Assembly (NCBI GenBank): GCA_027083695.1
Contig: JALWNI010000081.1
Location: 1 to 47,072 of the forward strand
Reading direction: 5' to 3'
Length of the DNA: 47,072 nt
Source of the DNA: Nautiliaceae bacterium
Lineage (GTDB): Bacteria > Campylobacterota > Campylobacteria > Campylobacterales > Nautiliaceae
The notes beneath the pieces are model-generated. The model was not told where the DNA came from. It searched no databases and saw only the letters and a program-made list of their open reading frames with translations. The number at the start of each line of letters is the position of its first letter. Position 1 is the stretch's first letter. Shown here one piece after another: positions 10,550 through 21,121 of this stretch. A program made the position numbers and the translations under genes.

Positions 10550-11229
10550 TGTTTTGGCAAAACTTCAAAAAGTCGCATTTAATTGCGGCTCATAGAGGAA
10601 ATAGATTTTTATTTCCTGAGAATACTTTAATTGCCTTTAAAAATACAAATAACTGTGATTTTATAGAATTTGATATTCAGATCACAAAAGATGAAGAAAT
10701 AGTTATAATCCACGATGAAACTCCAAAAAGGACATCAAATTTCAACACAAATCAAAAAATAGAAAACTTAACATTAAAAGAGTTAAAAGAGTATAATTTT
10801 GGCAACAAAACTTACTACCAAACAATACCAACACTTAAAGAAGCTTTAAAAATTATTAAAAAACCTATAAATATAGAAATAAAATCAAAAAAGATGGATT
10901 TAGAAAAGTTACTTTTTTTAATAAAAGGCAAAGAAGAAAAAATATTATTCTCATCGTTTCATCATTATCATCTTAAAAATCTCAAAAAATTAAATCCAAA
11001 ATTATCTATTGCACTTCTTGATGAAGCAAGAAGGGAAGATATAATTGAATATTTGAAAGATTATAATACATATAATTACAATATCTCAAAAAAAATAGCT
11101 ACAAAAAATTATATTAAATATTTAAAAAACAATAATATTAATATAAGTGTCTATACAGTAAATAAAAAAGAGAAAATAAAATCTCTTTTTAATCTTGGTG
11201 TAAAAGCAGTTTTTAAAGATAAATGCTAA
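10549..11229 (+). CDS. Glycerophosphodiester phosphodiesterase family protein
   Basis: GDPD-family enzyme of 226 residues with no signal peptide, so cytoplasmic. It would release sn-glycerol 3-phosphate and an alcohol from glycerophosphodiesters. Seen: [18 protein letters not shown] (His-Arg-Gly and the Glu-Asn of the active site), [22 protein letters not shown] (metal-binding E/D and second histidine), INIEIKSK (lysine strand). The C-terminal [24 protein letters not shown] is typical of UgpQ-like proteins. It overlaps bcp by 1 nt (TGATG) and ends convergent with smpB, overlapping it by 4 nt. Confidence 0.88.
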   Translation: MFWQNFKKSHLIAAHRGNRFLFPENTLIAFKNTNNCDFIEFDIQITKDEEIVIIHDETPKRTSNFNTNQKIENLTLKELKEYNFGNKTYYQTIPTLKEALKIIKKPINIEIKSKKMDLEKLLFLIKGKEEKILFSSFHHYHLKNLKKLNPKLSIALLDEARREDIIEYLKDYNTYNYNISKKIATKNYIKYLKNNNINISVYTVNKKEKIKSLFNLGVKAVFKDKC

Positions 11230-11681
11230 AATCCATACCTTTTCATAGCAGCTGCTGCCTCTTTTTTTAGCTCTTTTTCTTTCATTACTCTTCTTTTATC
11301 ATGAAGTTTTCTACCTTTTGCTACTGCGATTTCAAGCTTGGCTTTATTGCGGTTATTGAAATATATTTTTGTAGGTACAAGCGTATAACCTCTCTCACTA
11401 GTATAACCTGCAAGTTTTGCTATTTCATCTTTGTGCAAAAGAAGTTTTCTAGGACGCTTTTCTTCATGTCTAAATGCTTTATATGTAGAATCAAGATTGC
11501 TTATATGTCCTTGAACCCACCACGCTTCACCATCTTTGATTCTTACAAATGAATCTTTTAAATTTGCCCTTCCGGCTCTAAGTGCTTTTACTTCGCTGCC
11601 TTTTAGTTCAATTCCAGCTTCATATTTATCAAAAATATCATAATCATGGTATGCTTTTCTATTTGTTGCAACTACTTTCAT
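11226..11681 (-). CDS. smpB: SsrA-binding protein SmpB
   Basis: Binds tmRNA for trans-translation of stalled ribosomes. The 151 residues contain the signatures [26 protein letters not shown] and [14 protein letters not shown], and the basic C-terminal tail [15 protein letters not shown] that becomes helical in the decoding centre. The ATG lies 4 nt inside the end of proB (11678-11681), indicating coupled translation. No ssrA RNA was recognised in this window. Confidence 0.96.
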   Translation of the reverse strand: MKVVATNRKAYHDYDIFDKYEAGIELKGSEVKALRAGRANLKDSFVRIKDGEAWWVQGHISNLDSTYKAFRHEEKRPRKLLLHKDEIAKLAGYTSERGYTLVPTKIYFNNRNKAKLEIAVAKGRKLHDKRRVMKEKELKKEAAAAMKRYGF

Positions 11682-12451
11682 CTCCCCTCCTTAGGCAAAA
11701 AAAGAGTTCCGTTTATTTGATTATTATTTAATATCTCTTTAACACTATCTAAATTTTTACCGTTTGTAAGATACATAGGAATTCCTCTCTCCATTAAAAA
11801 TTTTGCAGCTTTTAATTTAGTAACTATCCCGCCTGTTGCGAATCTATCATTTGGGTCACACTCTTGTTTTATCCACTCATCTTTTATTTCTTTTACTATT
11901 TTTATAGGTTTTGCATTTTTATTTATTTTTGGATTATCTGTATAAAATGCGTCAATATCACTTAACATAATAAGCATATCAGCTCCAAAATAGTATGTCA
12001 CATAAGCGCTTAATTGGTCATTATCTCCAAAAAGTATTTCTTCAACAGAAACTGAATCATTTTCATTAATAATTGGTATTACATTATTATCCAATAAAAC
12101 ATTTATCATTTTTTTAGCATATTGTGTTCTCTTTCTGCTGTCAAGATCTGCGGCCGTTAATAAAACCTGAGCCACCGTTGTATCAAAATTATGAAATCTC
12201 TTTTTATATTCCTTCATCAAAAGAGGCTGCCCTATTGCTGCAAGGGCTTGTTTGTTTTCAAGTTTTGACTTATCAAGTGGACATTTGGTATATCCCGCCC
12301 CTACTGCTCCTGAGCTTACAAGTATTATTTCATAATCTTTATTAAGTTCGCTTAACAGCTTAACAATATTATCTATTCTTTTACTTAGTTTTCCATTTTC
12401 ATATAAAGTGGCAGTTCCTACTTTAAATACTAATCTCTTCATTTTCTTCAT
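11678..12451 (-). CDS. proB: Glutamate 5-kinase
   Basis: First step of proline synthesis: phosphorylates glutamate to gamma-glutamyl phosphate. Amino-acid kinase fold: [60 protein letters not shown]. The 257 residues lack the C-terminal PUA domain of the longer E. coli type, which is common in Campylobacterota. It overlaps the end of obgE by 29 nt, or 20 nt if ATG 12442 (MKRLVFKVG) is the true start; both ATGs are plausible and neither has a strong ribosome site. Confidence 0.94.
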   Translation of the reverse strand: MKKMKRLVFKVGTATLYENGKLSKRIDNIVKLLSELNKDYEIILVSSGAVGAGYTKCPLDKSKLENKQALAAIGQPLLMKEYKKRFHNFDTTVAQVLLTAADLDSRKRTQYAKKMINVLLDNNVIPIINENDSVSVEEILFGDNDQLSAYVTYYFGADMLIMLSDIDAFYTDNPKINKNAKPIKIVKEIKDEWIKQECDPNDRFATGGIVTKLKAAKFLMERGIPMYLTNGKNLDSVKEILNNNQINGTLFLPKEGR

Positions 12452-13496
12452 CTTTTACTTTTTCTAACATATCAGCAAGAGCAAATTTTAAAGCATCAAG
12501 ATTAATTCTAGCTGCTGCACTTATTGGCAAAATAAAAGTTTTATCATCAAAATAACAAGGATATTCAGGATTAGCCCCATATTTACATTCTGTTGGTTTA
12601 ATTTTTATTTTTTCAAAAAATTCTTTTATTTTTTTAATATCTACTGTATCTATTTTATTTAAAGCAATCGCATAAGGTCTATCTGAGAGTTTTTCGCTGT
12701 AATTTTTAAGCTCTTTTTTCAAAGTCTCAAACTGATAAACAGGGTCTCTGAATGATGCCATATCAATAACATAAAGAATAATTTTTGTTCTTTCTATATG
12801 TTTTAAAAATTGAAGTCCAAGTCCTTTTCCAGCGTGTGCCCCTTCAATAATTCCCGGAATATCTGCCATTACAAAACTTCTGTACTCATCAATTTTTACA
12901 ACTCCAAGTTTAGGAGTTAAAGTAGTAAATTCATAATTTGCAATTTCAGGTCTTGCATTGCTAAGAGAACTTATAAGAGTTGATTTACCTGCATTTGGAA
13001 ATCCTACAAGCCCTACATCGGCAATAAGTTTAAGTTCTAATATTATTTCAAGCTCTTTACCTTCTTCTCCCGGTTGTGCATATCTTGGGACCTGTCTTCT
13101 CGGACCTCTAAAATGCCAGTTTCCAAGTCCTCCTCTTCCGCCTTCAAGAAGCACTTTTTTCTCGCCGTGTTTTTTCATATCAAGCAAAACTTCACCTGTA
13201 TTTGCATCTTTTATAATTGTTCCGGGAGGTACTTTTAAAATTAAATCTTCTCCATCAGCTCCATGTTTTTTTCTTCCTTCTCCGGGTCTTCCTTTTCCTG
13301 CTTTTAAAACTTTTTTTCCTTTAAAATGAGAAAGTGTATTGGTATTATTGTCACATTCTATTATGACATCTCCTCCTTTGCCTCCATCTCCTCCATCAGG
13401 TCCGCCTTTTGCTACAAATTTTTCGCGTCTAAAACTCACGCATCCAGCTCCGCCTTTACCTGATTTAACTTTTAATTTTATATTATCAACAAACAT
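12423..13496 (-). CDS. obgE: GTPase ObgE/CgtA
   Basis: Essential ribosome-assembly and stress GTPase. The start is set at ATG 13496 ([16 protein letters not shown]), because AAGGAG lies 8-9 nt ahead; the track's 13514 start adds six residues without support. The glycine-rich Obg domain ([28 protein letters not shown]) leads into the G domain with [26 protein letters not shown] and ALNKIDTVD. It is cotranscribed with proB and smpB and lies downstream of the ribosomal protein genes rplU-rpmA, the usual bacterial arrangement. Confidence 0.97.
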   Translation of the reverse strand: MFVDNIKLKVKSGKGGAGCVSFRREKFVAKGGPDGGDGGKGGDVIIECDNNTNTLSHFKGKKVLKAGKGRPGEGRKKHGADGEDLILKVPPGTIIKDANTGEVLLDMKKHGEKKVLLEGGRGGLGNWHFRGPRRQVPRYAQPGEEGKELEIILELKLIADVGLVGFPNAGKSTLISSLSNARPEIANYEFTTLTPKLGVVKIDEYRSFVMADIPGIIEGAHAGKGLGLQFLKHIERTKIILYVIDMASFRDPVYQFETLKKELKNYSEKLSDRPYAIALNKIDTVDIKKIKEFFEKIKIKPTECKYGANPEYPCYFDDKTFILPISAAARINLDALKFALADMLEKVKDEENEEISI

Positions 13497-13605
13497 AGAA
13501 TATACTCCTTGCAAAATATATGAAATTTTAACATAAATAATAATTATTAAATTATTGGTAGTTTAATAATAATATGGAGATTTAAAAATAAAAAAAGAGG
13601 GGAAA

Positions 13606-13866
13606 TTAATCTTTTGTAGGATAAACTGAAACTTTTTTTCTATCTTTATCTTTGATTTCAAATTTTACATAACCATCAATAAGTGCATAAATTGTATGGT
13701 CCTTACCCATACCTACATTATTGCCGGGATGAACTTTTGTTCCTCTTTGTCTTATAATAATATTTCCAGCTCTTACAAACTCACCGCCAAATCTTTTTAC
13801 GCCGAGTCTTCTTCCAGCTGAATCTCTATTATTTTGAGTTGACCCTTGTCCTTTTTTGTGTGCCAT
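13606..13866 (-). CDS. rpmA: 50S ribosomal protein L27
   Basis: The 86-residue L27 begins [20 protein letters not shown], without the cleaved N-terminal extension of Firmicutes. The rest is typical: [29 protein letters not shown]. Its N-terminus reaches the peptidyl-transferase centre. It follows rplU by 13 nt. Confidence 0.98.
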   Translation of the reverse strand: MAHKKGQGSTQNNRDSAGRRLGVKRFGGEFVRAGNIIIRQRGTKVHPGNNVGMGKDHTIYALIDGYVKFEIKDKDRKKVSVYPTKD

Positions 13867-13879
13867 TTCTGCTCCTTAA

Positions 13880-14194
13880 TTACGCTTTGATTTCTTTTAC
13901 AACAACTCTTGTAAAATCTCTTCTGAAACCTCTTTTTTTCTTAGAATCTTTTCTTCTTCTTTTTTTGAAAATAATAACTTTTTTTCCTCTTCCGTTATTA
14001 ATAACTTCAAGAGTTACTTTTGCTCCATCAACATTAGGAGTACCAATTTTAATACCATTTTCATCTTTTACTAAAATCACATCATCAATTTCGATAATTT
14101 GTTTAGGCTCAGCACCCTCAATTCTATCAAGTTCTAAAATATCTCCTTGATGAACTTTATATTGTTTTCCACCATGTTTAATTACTGCATACAT
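13880..14194 (-). CDS. rplU: 50S ribosomal protein L21
   Basis: The 104-residue L21 begins [20 protein letters not shown]; the basic segment [19 protein letters not shown] contacts 23S rRNA. It is the first gene of the rplU-rpmA-obgE-proB-smpB run on the minus strand. Confidence 0.98.
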   Translation of the reverse strand: MYAVIKHGGKQYKVHQGDILELDRIEGAEPKQIIEIDDVILVKDENGIKIGTPNVDGAKVTLEVINNGRGKKVIIFKKRRRKDSKKKRGFRRDFTRVVVKEIKA

Positions 14195-14271
14195 ATTTTA
14201 ACCCTTTTACTCTGGTTTTAGGATGAAATATTACCAGCAAAACCTTAAAAATACCTTAAATTAAGTAAATT

Positions 14272-14643
14272 TTAAGAAATTACTGCAATACATTCAATTT
14301 CTACTTTTGCACTTTTTGGAAGCTCTTTAACCGCAACAGTACTTCTTGCCGGTTTATGAGAGAAATACTCACCATATATTTCATTTACTGCACCAAAATC
14401 ATTAATATCCGCAAGGAATATTGTTGTTTTTACAACATTGCTTATATCGGCACCCGCTTCATTTAACACTGCTTTTAGATTCTCACAAACCTGTTTTGTT
14501 TGAGTTTTAATATCTTCATCTAAAAAATCTCCGTTAGGTGTTAAAGCAATCTGACCGGATGTAAATATCATATTTCCGACTTTTATCGCCTGAGAATATG
14601 GACCTATTGCCTCAGGAGCTTTTGAAGTATGTATCTTCTCCAT
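14272..14643 (-). CDS. ridA: RidA family enamine/imine deaminase
   Basis: Hydrolyses reactive 2-aminoacrylate and related enamines. I start it at ATG 14643 ([20 protein letters not shown]), where AAGGATAGAG precedes; the track's longer start has no support. The 123 residues carry [19 protein letters not shown], the catalytic arginine region [20 protein letters not shown], and the trimer-type C-terminus IECIAV. The patatin gene lies 19 nt upstream in the same direction. Confidence 0.95.
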   Translation of the reverse strand: MEKIHTSKAPEAIGPYSQAIKVGNMIFTSGQIALTPNGDFLDEDIKTQTKQVCENLKAVLNEAGADISNVVKTTIFLADINDFGAVNEIYGEYFSHKPARSTVAVKELPKSAKVEIECIAVIS

Positions 14644-14662
14644 CTCTATCCTTTTTATAAAA

Positions 14663-15529
14663 TTATACCACATCTCCTTTTTTTATTTTACCTTTTTCTA
14701 CTTTTATAATTCCCTTTTTCTTCGCTTTTTTTATCGCTTCTTTTGCTAAAAATTTGCCCGCTTCTATTAGTATAGGAGCCTTATGAAAATCATACCACTC
14801 AGCTATATTTCTCGGTACATCAATTTCAATATCTGCAACATACTCAGCTTTTCTATATCTATAAATCACATCCATCATTAAATCAATAGATTTATTTACA
14901 GGTGTCTCTTTTTCTTTAAATAATCTAGACCAAATATCTTCTAATATATTTTGCATTTTTACAGTATCTTTTGAAGGTTTAAAATCTATTTCTCTCTCAG
15001 GAGCATATAAATCTACTGCAATTATCAAATCTGTCATATCACTCATAACAGGAGCAATCGGAAGTAAATTTAACACTCCTCCATCCACCAATATTCTCCT
15101 ATTTAAAACAACAGGGTCAAATACGCCCGGAATTGCAGAAGAAGCCTGCATAGCCTTAAAAAGATTTCCCCTTTGTAGCCAAATCTCTCTATTTTTTGTC
15201 AAATCAGTAGCAACGGCAGTAAATTTTATAGGTAAATCTTCTATATTAAAATCTTTGCCTACAAGTTCTTTAACTTTTTCAAAAATTTTACTTCCATCAA
15301 GCTTAAAAGGAGATTTCAAAAATTTAAATATATCTAAAAAATCAAGACTCGTTACCCATTTTTTATATTTATCCAATGAACCGCTTGCTTCCAGACCACC
15401 TATTACGGATCCCATAGATGTTCCGGCAATACTAACAATTTCAAAACCTTCATTTTTTAATTCTTCTATAATTCCTATATGTGCATATCCTCTGGCTCCT
15501 CCACCGCCTAAAACCAATGATACCTTCAC
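14663..15529 (-). CDS. Patatin-like phospholipase (RssA type)
   Basis: Serine lipid acyl hydrolase of 288 residues. The oxyanion glycines [16 protein letters not shown], the nucleophile elbow AGTSMGSV (GxSxG) and the dyad aspartate [12 protein letters not shown] are all intact, so it should be active. There is no signal peptide or membrane anchor. The C-terminal third is lysine rich ([19 protein letters not shown]). It sits directly upstream of ridA. The physiological substrate cannot be told from sequence. Confidence 0.88.
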   Translation of the reverse strand: MKVSLVLGGGGARGYAHIGIIEELKNEGFEIVSIAGTSMGSVIGGLEASGSLDKYKKWVTSLDFLDIFKFLKSPFKLDGSKIFEKVKELVGKDFNIEDLPIKFTAVATDLTKNREIWLQRGNLFKAMQASSAIPGVFDPVVLNRRILVDGGVLNLLPIAPVMSDMTDLIIAVDLYAPEREIDFKPSKDTVKMQNILEDIWSRLFKEKETPVNKSIDLMMDVIYRYRKAEYVADIEIDVPRNIAEWYDFHKAPILIEAGKFLAKEAIKKAKKKGIIKVEKGKIKKGDVV

Positions 15530-15638
15530 TTTAAATCCTTTTTTTTTATTATAGCACCAAAAATTTACAAAAAGATTAAATTAAAATTTTAATATAGTGT
15601 CAGAGCCTATTACTTGAAATAAAAAAATGAGAGGAAAA

Positions 15639-17288
<1,650 letters not shown>

Positions 17289-17291
17289 TTA

Positions 17292-17567
17292 TTATTTTTC
17301 AATTTTTCCTAATATATCATCAGTATTTAACACTAAATATTCTTTTCCATTAATAGTGATGTCAGTTCCTGCATATTTTGCAAATACTACAATATCACCT
17401 TCATTAATTGGTAGATTTTCATCTTCTTCAACTTCTTTTGAAATTGCTACAACTTTTCCTTCAAGAGGTTTTTCTTTTGCATTATCTGGAATAATAATTC
17501 CACTAGCTGTTTTTGATTCTTCTTCCAATCTTTCTACTAATATTCTTAAGCCTAACGGTTTGAACAT
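17292..17567 (-). CDS. groS: Co-chaperonin GroES (10 kDa)
   Basis: The 91-residue lid protein begins [20 protein letters not shown]; the mobile loop is [19 protein letters not shown]. The C-terminal half, [20 protein letters not shown], is standard. AGGAGG lies ahead of the ATG. First gene of the groESL operon. Confidence 0.99.
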   Translation of the reverse strand: MFKPLGLRILVERLEEESKTASGIIIPDNAKEKPLEGKVVAISKEVEEDENLPINEGDIVVFAKYAGTDITINGKEYLVLNTDDILGKIEK

Positions 17568-17607
17568 TTCCGCCTCCTTTTGTCAATTGTTATTTTTAAC
17601 TGACGAA

Positions 17608-17636
17608 ATTATAATAAAAAAAGATAAAAAAGTCAA
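17608..17636 (-). promoter_or_regulatory. groESL sigma-70 promoter with a downstream inverted repeat
   Basis: Read on the minus strand: TTGACT (17631-17636), exactly 17 nt, then TATAAT (17608-17613), a near-consensus promoter. Between the predicted start and the AGGAGG site is a short inverted repeat (GTCAGTTA AAAA TAAC, then TTGAC). No CIRCE element (TTAGCACTC-N9-GAGTGCTAA) is present, so regulation by the standard HrcA operator is not supported. Confidence 0.7.
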
Positions 17637-17693
17637 TAAATTTTATTTAGATTTACAAGAAGTTTTAGTTAAAGTAACTAAAAAAAATTAAGC

Positions 17694-18977
17694 TTAACCC
17701 ATCATTTTGTTTGGAAGCCATAACGAAATTTGCGGAATATATGTAATCAAAAGAAGTCCAATTAACATTACTATAAACCAAGGCAATACTGATTTTACTA
17801 CTTCTTTAATTGGCTCACCCGTTATTCCGCTAGCTACAAAAAGATTTAGACCAACAGGTGGTGTTAACATGCCAAGTTCCATATTTATAGTTATTATTAC
17901 TCCTAAATGTATTGGATCAATTCCAAGAGTTTTAGCTATTGGCAAAAGTAAAGGAACCATTATCATAATAATAGAACTTGGCTCCATAAAATTACCTGCA
18001 ATAAGCAAAATAATATTCACGACTATCAAAAATATAACTTTATTTAAATGCATATGAAGCACAAACTGTGTAAGCATCTCAGGAATATTTTCAAGAGTCA
18101 GAAAATAAGCAAAAACAGAAGCATTTGCAATAATAAACAAAATCATTCCACTAGTTTTTGCACTTTCAAAAAATACATTTCCTAAATCTTTATATTTAAT
18201 ATCTTTGTAAATAAATAAAGAGACAAAAAGAGCCCAAATTGCACTAACTGCTGCTGCTTCTGTGGGAGTAAAAATACCTCCGTAAATTCCGCCGATGATT
18301 ATTACAATCGTCATCAAAGCCCAAAAACTCTCTTTAAATTTTTCCCATCTTTCTCTCCAACTTGCCGGCTTTGTTTTTTTAAAACCGAGCCTTTTGGCCC
18401 CTATATATGTAACAGCCATAAGCATACCGCCAATAAGTAACCCCGGAATAATTCCAGCCATAAAAAGTTTGCCAATACTCTCATCTGCTGTAACACCGTA
18501 AATAATCATAACAATACTCGGAGGAATTAAAATACCGAGACTTCCAGCCGTGGTAATTGTTCCTATTGCATAAGTTTTAGGATATCCGGCCGCTGTAATA
18601 GCACCAAACATTATTGAACCAATAGCGGCAACAGTTGCAGGAGAACTCCCACTCACAGCTGCAAATACGATACTTGCTAAAATTGCGGCTATTGGAAGAC
18701 CGCCCGGCAAATGTCCTACAAACGCTTTTGCAAATTCAATAATTCTTTTTGCACTCCCGCCTTTACTTAAAAGATTTCCTGCCAAAATAAACATTGGAAT
18801 AGCCATTAGTGCATATTTATCAAGCTGTTGAAATAAATTACTAGACAAGTCCACTAATATATCGCTACCTTCGAATATATATGCTGTTACAAAAGTAGAA
18901 AGCCCAAGAGAAACAGCTACCGGCACACTTAAAAACAGAAATAAAAAAAATAATCCAAATAAAACAGCTACAATCAT
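17694..18977 (-). CDS. dctM: TRAP transporter large permease DctM
   Basis: The 12-helix membrane subunit (427 residues) of a sodium-driven TRAP transporter for carboxylates. Family segments: VPVAVSLGLSTFVTAYIF, LMAIPMFILAGNLLSKGG, AVSGSSPATVAAIGSIM, GILIPPSIVMIIYG and LLTPPVGLNLFVASGI. Its start overlaps the dctQ stop by 4 nt. Together with DctQ and DctP it forms a complete three-part system; substrate (C4-dicarboxylate or other organic acid) is inferred. Confidence 0.95.
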   Translation of the reverse strand: MIVAVLFGLFFLFLFLSVPVAVSLGLSTFVTAYIFEGSDILVDLSSNLFQQLDKYALMAIPMFILAGNLLSKGGSAKRIIEFAKAFVGHLPGGLPIAAILASIVFAAVSGSSPATVAAIGSIMFGAITAAGYPKTYAIGTITTAGSLGILIPPSIVMIIYGVTADESIGKLFMAGIIPGLLIGGMLMAVTYIGAKRLGFKKTKPASWRERWEKFKESFWALMTIVIIIGGIYGGIFTPTEAAAVSAIWALFVSLFIYKDIKYKDLGNVFFESAKTSGMILFIIANASVFAYFLTLENIPEMLTQFVLHMHLNKVIFLIVVNIILLIAGNFMEPSSIIMIMVPLLLPIAKTLGIDPIHLGVIITINMELGMLTPPVGLNLFVASGITGEPIKEVVKSVLPWFIVMLIGLLLITYIPQISLWLPNKMMG

Positions 18978-19528
18978 TTTCCTACCTCACACTCTTCTTC
19001 AAGCTCATTTATAATTTCTTTTTCTTCTTTAACCCTAAGCTTACTTGAAGGGGTTAATAAATCATCTTTTAATTTGAAAAGCACCATCAAAATCCCAAAA
19101 ATAGCACTAATTGGCAAAATAAGATAAATAATCCACATATGAACACCCAAATCAACACTCACTTCACCACTGGCTTTCACACCCAAATCTGGATCGAATA
19201 TAAAGATATAACTAAAATAAGCTATTATTCCTAAATAAATAAAATTAATTAAATCAACAACAATAATTACTGTTTTTGCAAGAATATCTGGTAAATTATC
19301 AAGAAGTAAAGTTACTTTTATATGTGTACCTTTTCTAAATAAATATGCAGCTGCAAAAAGTGCAGAATATATAAAAAGATAACTTGTAAGCTCAAATGCC
19401 CATTCTATCCCCTTATCAAATAAAAATCTAACGGCAACATTAATAAAAGCAAGTAATACTCCTGCAAAAATAGTAAAAGAGGTAAGGAATATTAAAATTC
19501 CTTGAAATATTTTGTCTATTATTTTCAT
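18974..19528 (-). CDS. dctQ: TRAP transporter small permease DctQ
   Basis: The 184-residue four-helix membrane protein has the DctQ core, VAVRFLFDKGIEWAFELTSYLFIYSALF and AAYLFRKGTHIKVTLLLDNLP. The acidic C-terminal tail (KEEKEIINELEEECEVGK) is cytoplasmic. It overlaps dctP by 4 nt and dctM by 4 nt, so the three genes are translationally coupled. Confidence 0.92.
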   Translation of the reverse strand: MKIIDKIFQGILIFLTSFTIFAGVLLAFINVAVRFLFDKGIEWAFELTSYLFIYSALFAAAYLFRKGTHIKVTLLLDNLPDILAKTVIIVVDLINFIYLGIIAYFSYIFIFDPDLGVKASGEVSVDLGVHMWIIYLILPISAIFGILMVLFKLKDDLLTPSSKLRVKEEKEIINELEEECEVGK

Positions 19529-20514
19529 TCACCCTCTTTTATTGCTTCTTCAATTAAATTTTTTCCAATAGTACTATAAAATTGAGGATAAATGCTTCTT
19601 AATTTTTTAACCCAAAGAGCTCTTTGTTGCGGTGTTAAATAATCAATTTCAAGTTTCCCTGTTCTTTTTGCATATTCTTTAATTTTTTGAAGTTGCTCAT
19701 TATTAAGCTCTTTTGCCCAAATTCTTTCTTTTGCTGTCGCTTCTTTCATAGCTTCTAATACAACTTTTTTTAGATTTGCAGGTAATTTTTGCCAAAATTT
19801 TTTACTCATTACCACTAAATATCCAAGATATCCATGATTTGTCATTGTCATATATCTTTGAACTTCATAAAATTTTTTAGTATAGATATTTGAAATTGTA
19901 TTTTCTTGTCCATCAACAACCCCTTGTTGAAGTGCTGAATACACTTCACTAAATGGTAAAACAACAGGAATCGCTCCAAGAGCTTTGAATTGAGCAATTA
20001 ATACTTTTGAACTCATAACTCTAAATTTAAGCCCTTTGCAATCTTCTGGTTTAATAAGAGGTCTTTTTGAATCGCTAAGTTCTTTAAATCCGTTATCCCA
20101 ATATGCAAGAGCCACATATCCTTTTTTTGTAACCATTTCTTTCAATTTTTGTCCCACTTTTCCATCAAGAACTTTATGTAAATGATTTTCATCTTTAAAT
20201 AAAAATGGTAAATCAAAAAGTCCTAACTGTGGTACAAGTCCTGTAAATTTAGCAAAACTAGGTGCAGCCATTTGCACTGCGTTGAATTTCATTTTTCTAA
20301 GAACGGCTTTATCTCCTCCAAGTTGAGCATTTGGATATACATATACTTTGATTTTCCCGTGTGAAAGCTCTTCCACCCTTTTTGCAAAATAATCAGCAGC
20401 TTTTCCTTTTGGAGTATCAGGAGATACCACATGAGAAAATTTAATAACATACTGTGAAGCAAATGACATACTAACTGCTAGTGCCGCTGATAATAAACCT
20501 TTAAGCATTTTCAT
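19525..20514 (-). CDS. dctP: TRAP transporter solute-binding protein DctP
   Basis: Periplasmic binding protein of 329 residues with a signal peptide (MKMLKGLLSAALAVSMSFAS). The mature part contains YVIKFSHVVSPDTPKGKAAD. The family signature around the carboxylate-binding arginine is CKGLKFRVMSSKVLIAQFKALGA, followed by PFSEVYSALQQGVVDGQEN. It is the first gene of dctPQM. A ribosome site AAAGGAG and a TATAAT (20534-20539, minus) precede it. The exact ligand is not determinable here. Confidence 0.94.
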   Translation of the reverse strand: MKMLKGLLSAALAVSMSFASQYVIKFSHVVSPDTPKGKAADYFAKRVEELSHGKIKVYVYPNAQLGGDKAVLRKMKFNAVQMAAPSFAKFTGLVPQLGLFDLPFLFKDENHLHKVLDGKVGQKLKEMVTKKGYVALAYWDNGFKELSDSKRPLIKPEDCKGLKFRVMSSKVLIAQFKALGAIPVVLPFSEVYSALQQGVVDGQENTISNIYTKKFYEVQRYMTMTNHGYLGYLVVMSKKFWQKLPANLKKVVLEAMKEATAKERIWAKELNNEQLQKIKEYAKRTGKLEIDYLTPQQRALWVKKLRSIYPQFYSTIGKNLIEEAIKEGE

Positions 20515-20533
20515 TTTTTCTCCTTTTTCTTTT

Positions 20534-20539
20534 ATTATA
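20534..20539 (-). promoter_or_regulatory. -10 element for dctPQM
   Basis: On the minus strand TTTGTATAATAAAAG gives a TATAAT 20 nt ahead of the dctP ATG, followed closely by the AAAGGAG ribosome site. No good -35 is visible. Confidence 0.45.
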
Positions 20540-20611
20540 CAAAGATAACAAAACCTTTAAATAAATTTAAGTTTTAATTTTTAATTAATGTGAAAAAAAG
20601 TAACATTACTA

Positions 20612-20640
20612 TTGACAATGAAATAATTTTTTTATATTAT
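20612..20640 (+). promoter_or_regulatory. Promoter of tRNA-Met
   Basis: TTGACA (20612-20617), 17 nt, TATTAT (20635-20640). A near-consensus promoter whose start would fall a few bases before the tRNA 5' end at 20653. Confidence 0.75.
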
Positions 20641-20652
20641 TTCATTCCACGA

Positions 20653-20729
20653 GGTGAGGTAGCTCAGCTGGCTAGAGCGCCGGTCTCATAAGCCGGAGGT
20701 CGGGAGTTCAAGTCTCCCCCTCACTACCA
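20653..20729 (+). tRNA. tRNA-Met (anticodon CAT)
   Basis: A 77-nt cloverleaf. The acceptor GGTGAGG pairs with CCTCACT (first pair G-U), followed by A and an encoded CCA. The anticodon stem CCGGT/GCCGG closes a loop CTCATAA with CAT at the anticodon. The T arm is CGGGAGTTCAAGTCTCCC-like. The first pair is not the unpaired C-A of initiator tRNA, so it is the elongator Met or, less likely, the lysidine-modified Ile tRNA. Confidence 0.93.
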
Positions 20730-20817
20730 TTAAGAACTCCATAAAATTTCAATCAAAAAAATGTTGTTTATTTTTTTATATTTTTATATTATAATTAACC
20801 CAAAAAAAGGTTAATTA

Positions 20818-21093
20818 TTGTTTAACAAAAAGAAAAATCGACTGTTTGATATTAGAAAAGAACAAATTTATTTAAAAAATTTAATAGAAAAAACAAACAA
20901 TCCCATTTATATAAATATGTATAATGAATTTGAAGACATCATTGCACATAAAGAAATGGAAAAATTTATTATCAAATATAAAGATTTTATAAAAAAAGAT
21001 ATAAAAATTGATACAAAAAAAACTTTAAATGAATTAAAAGAAAAAGTGGCATACGAACTTATAGAATATATATATTCTAAAAAAAATAATTAA
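20818..21093 (+). CDS. Hypothetical protein, small, helical
   Basis: A 91-codon frame from a TTG start (AAAGG upstream) ending 28 nt before dnaX. The protein is lysine/isoleucine rich and predicted all-helical (LIEKTNNPIYINMYNEFEDII, TLNELKEKVAYELIEYIY). No family recognised. The same-strand position and short gap suggest cotranscription with dnaX. The weak start and biased composition leave some doubt. Confidence 0.5.
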   Translation: MFNKKKNRLFDIRKEQIYLKNLIEKTNNPIYINMYNEFEDIIAHKEMEKFIIKYKDFIKKDIKIDTKKTLNELKEKVAYELIEYIYSKKNN

Positions 21094-21121
21094 TTTGATA
21101 TAATTATTAAAAAGGCTTTTC

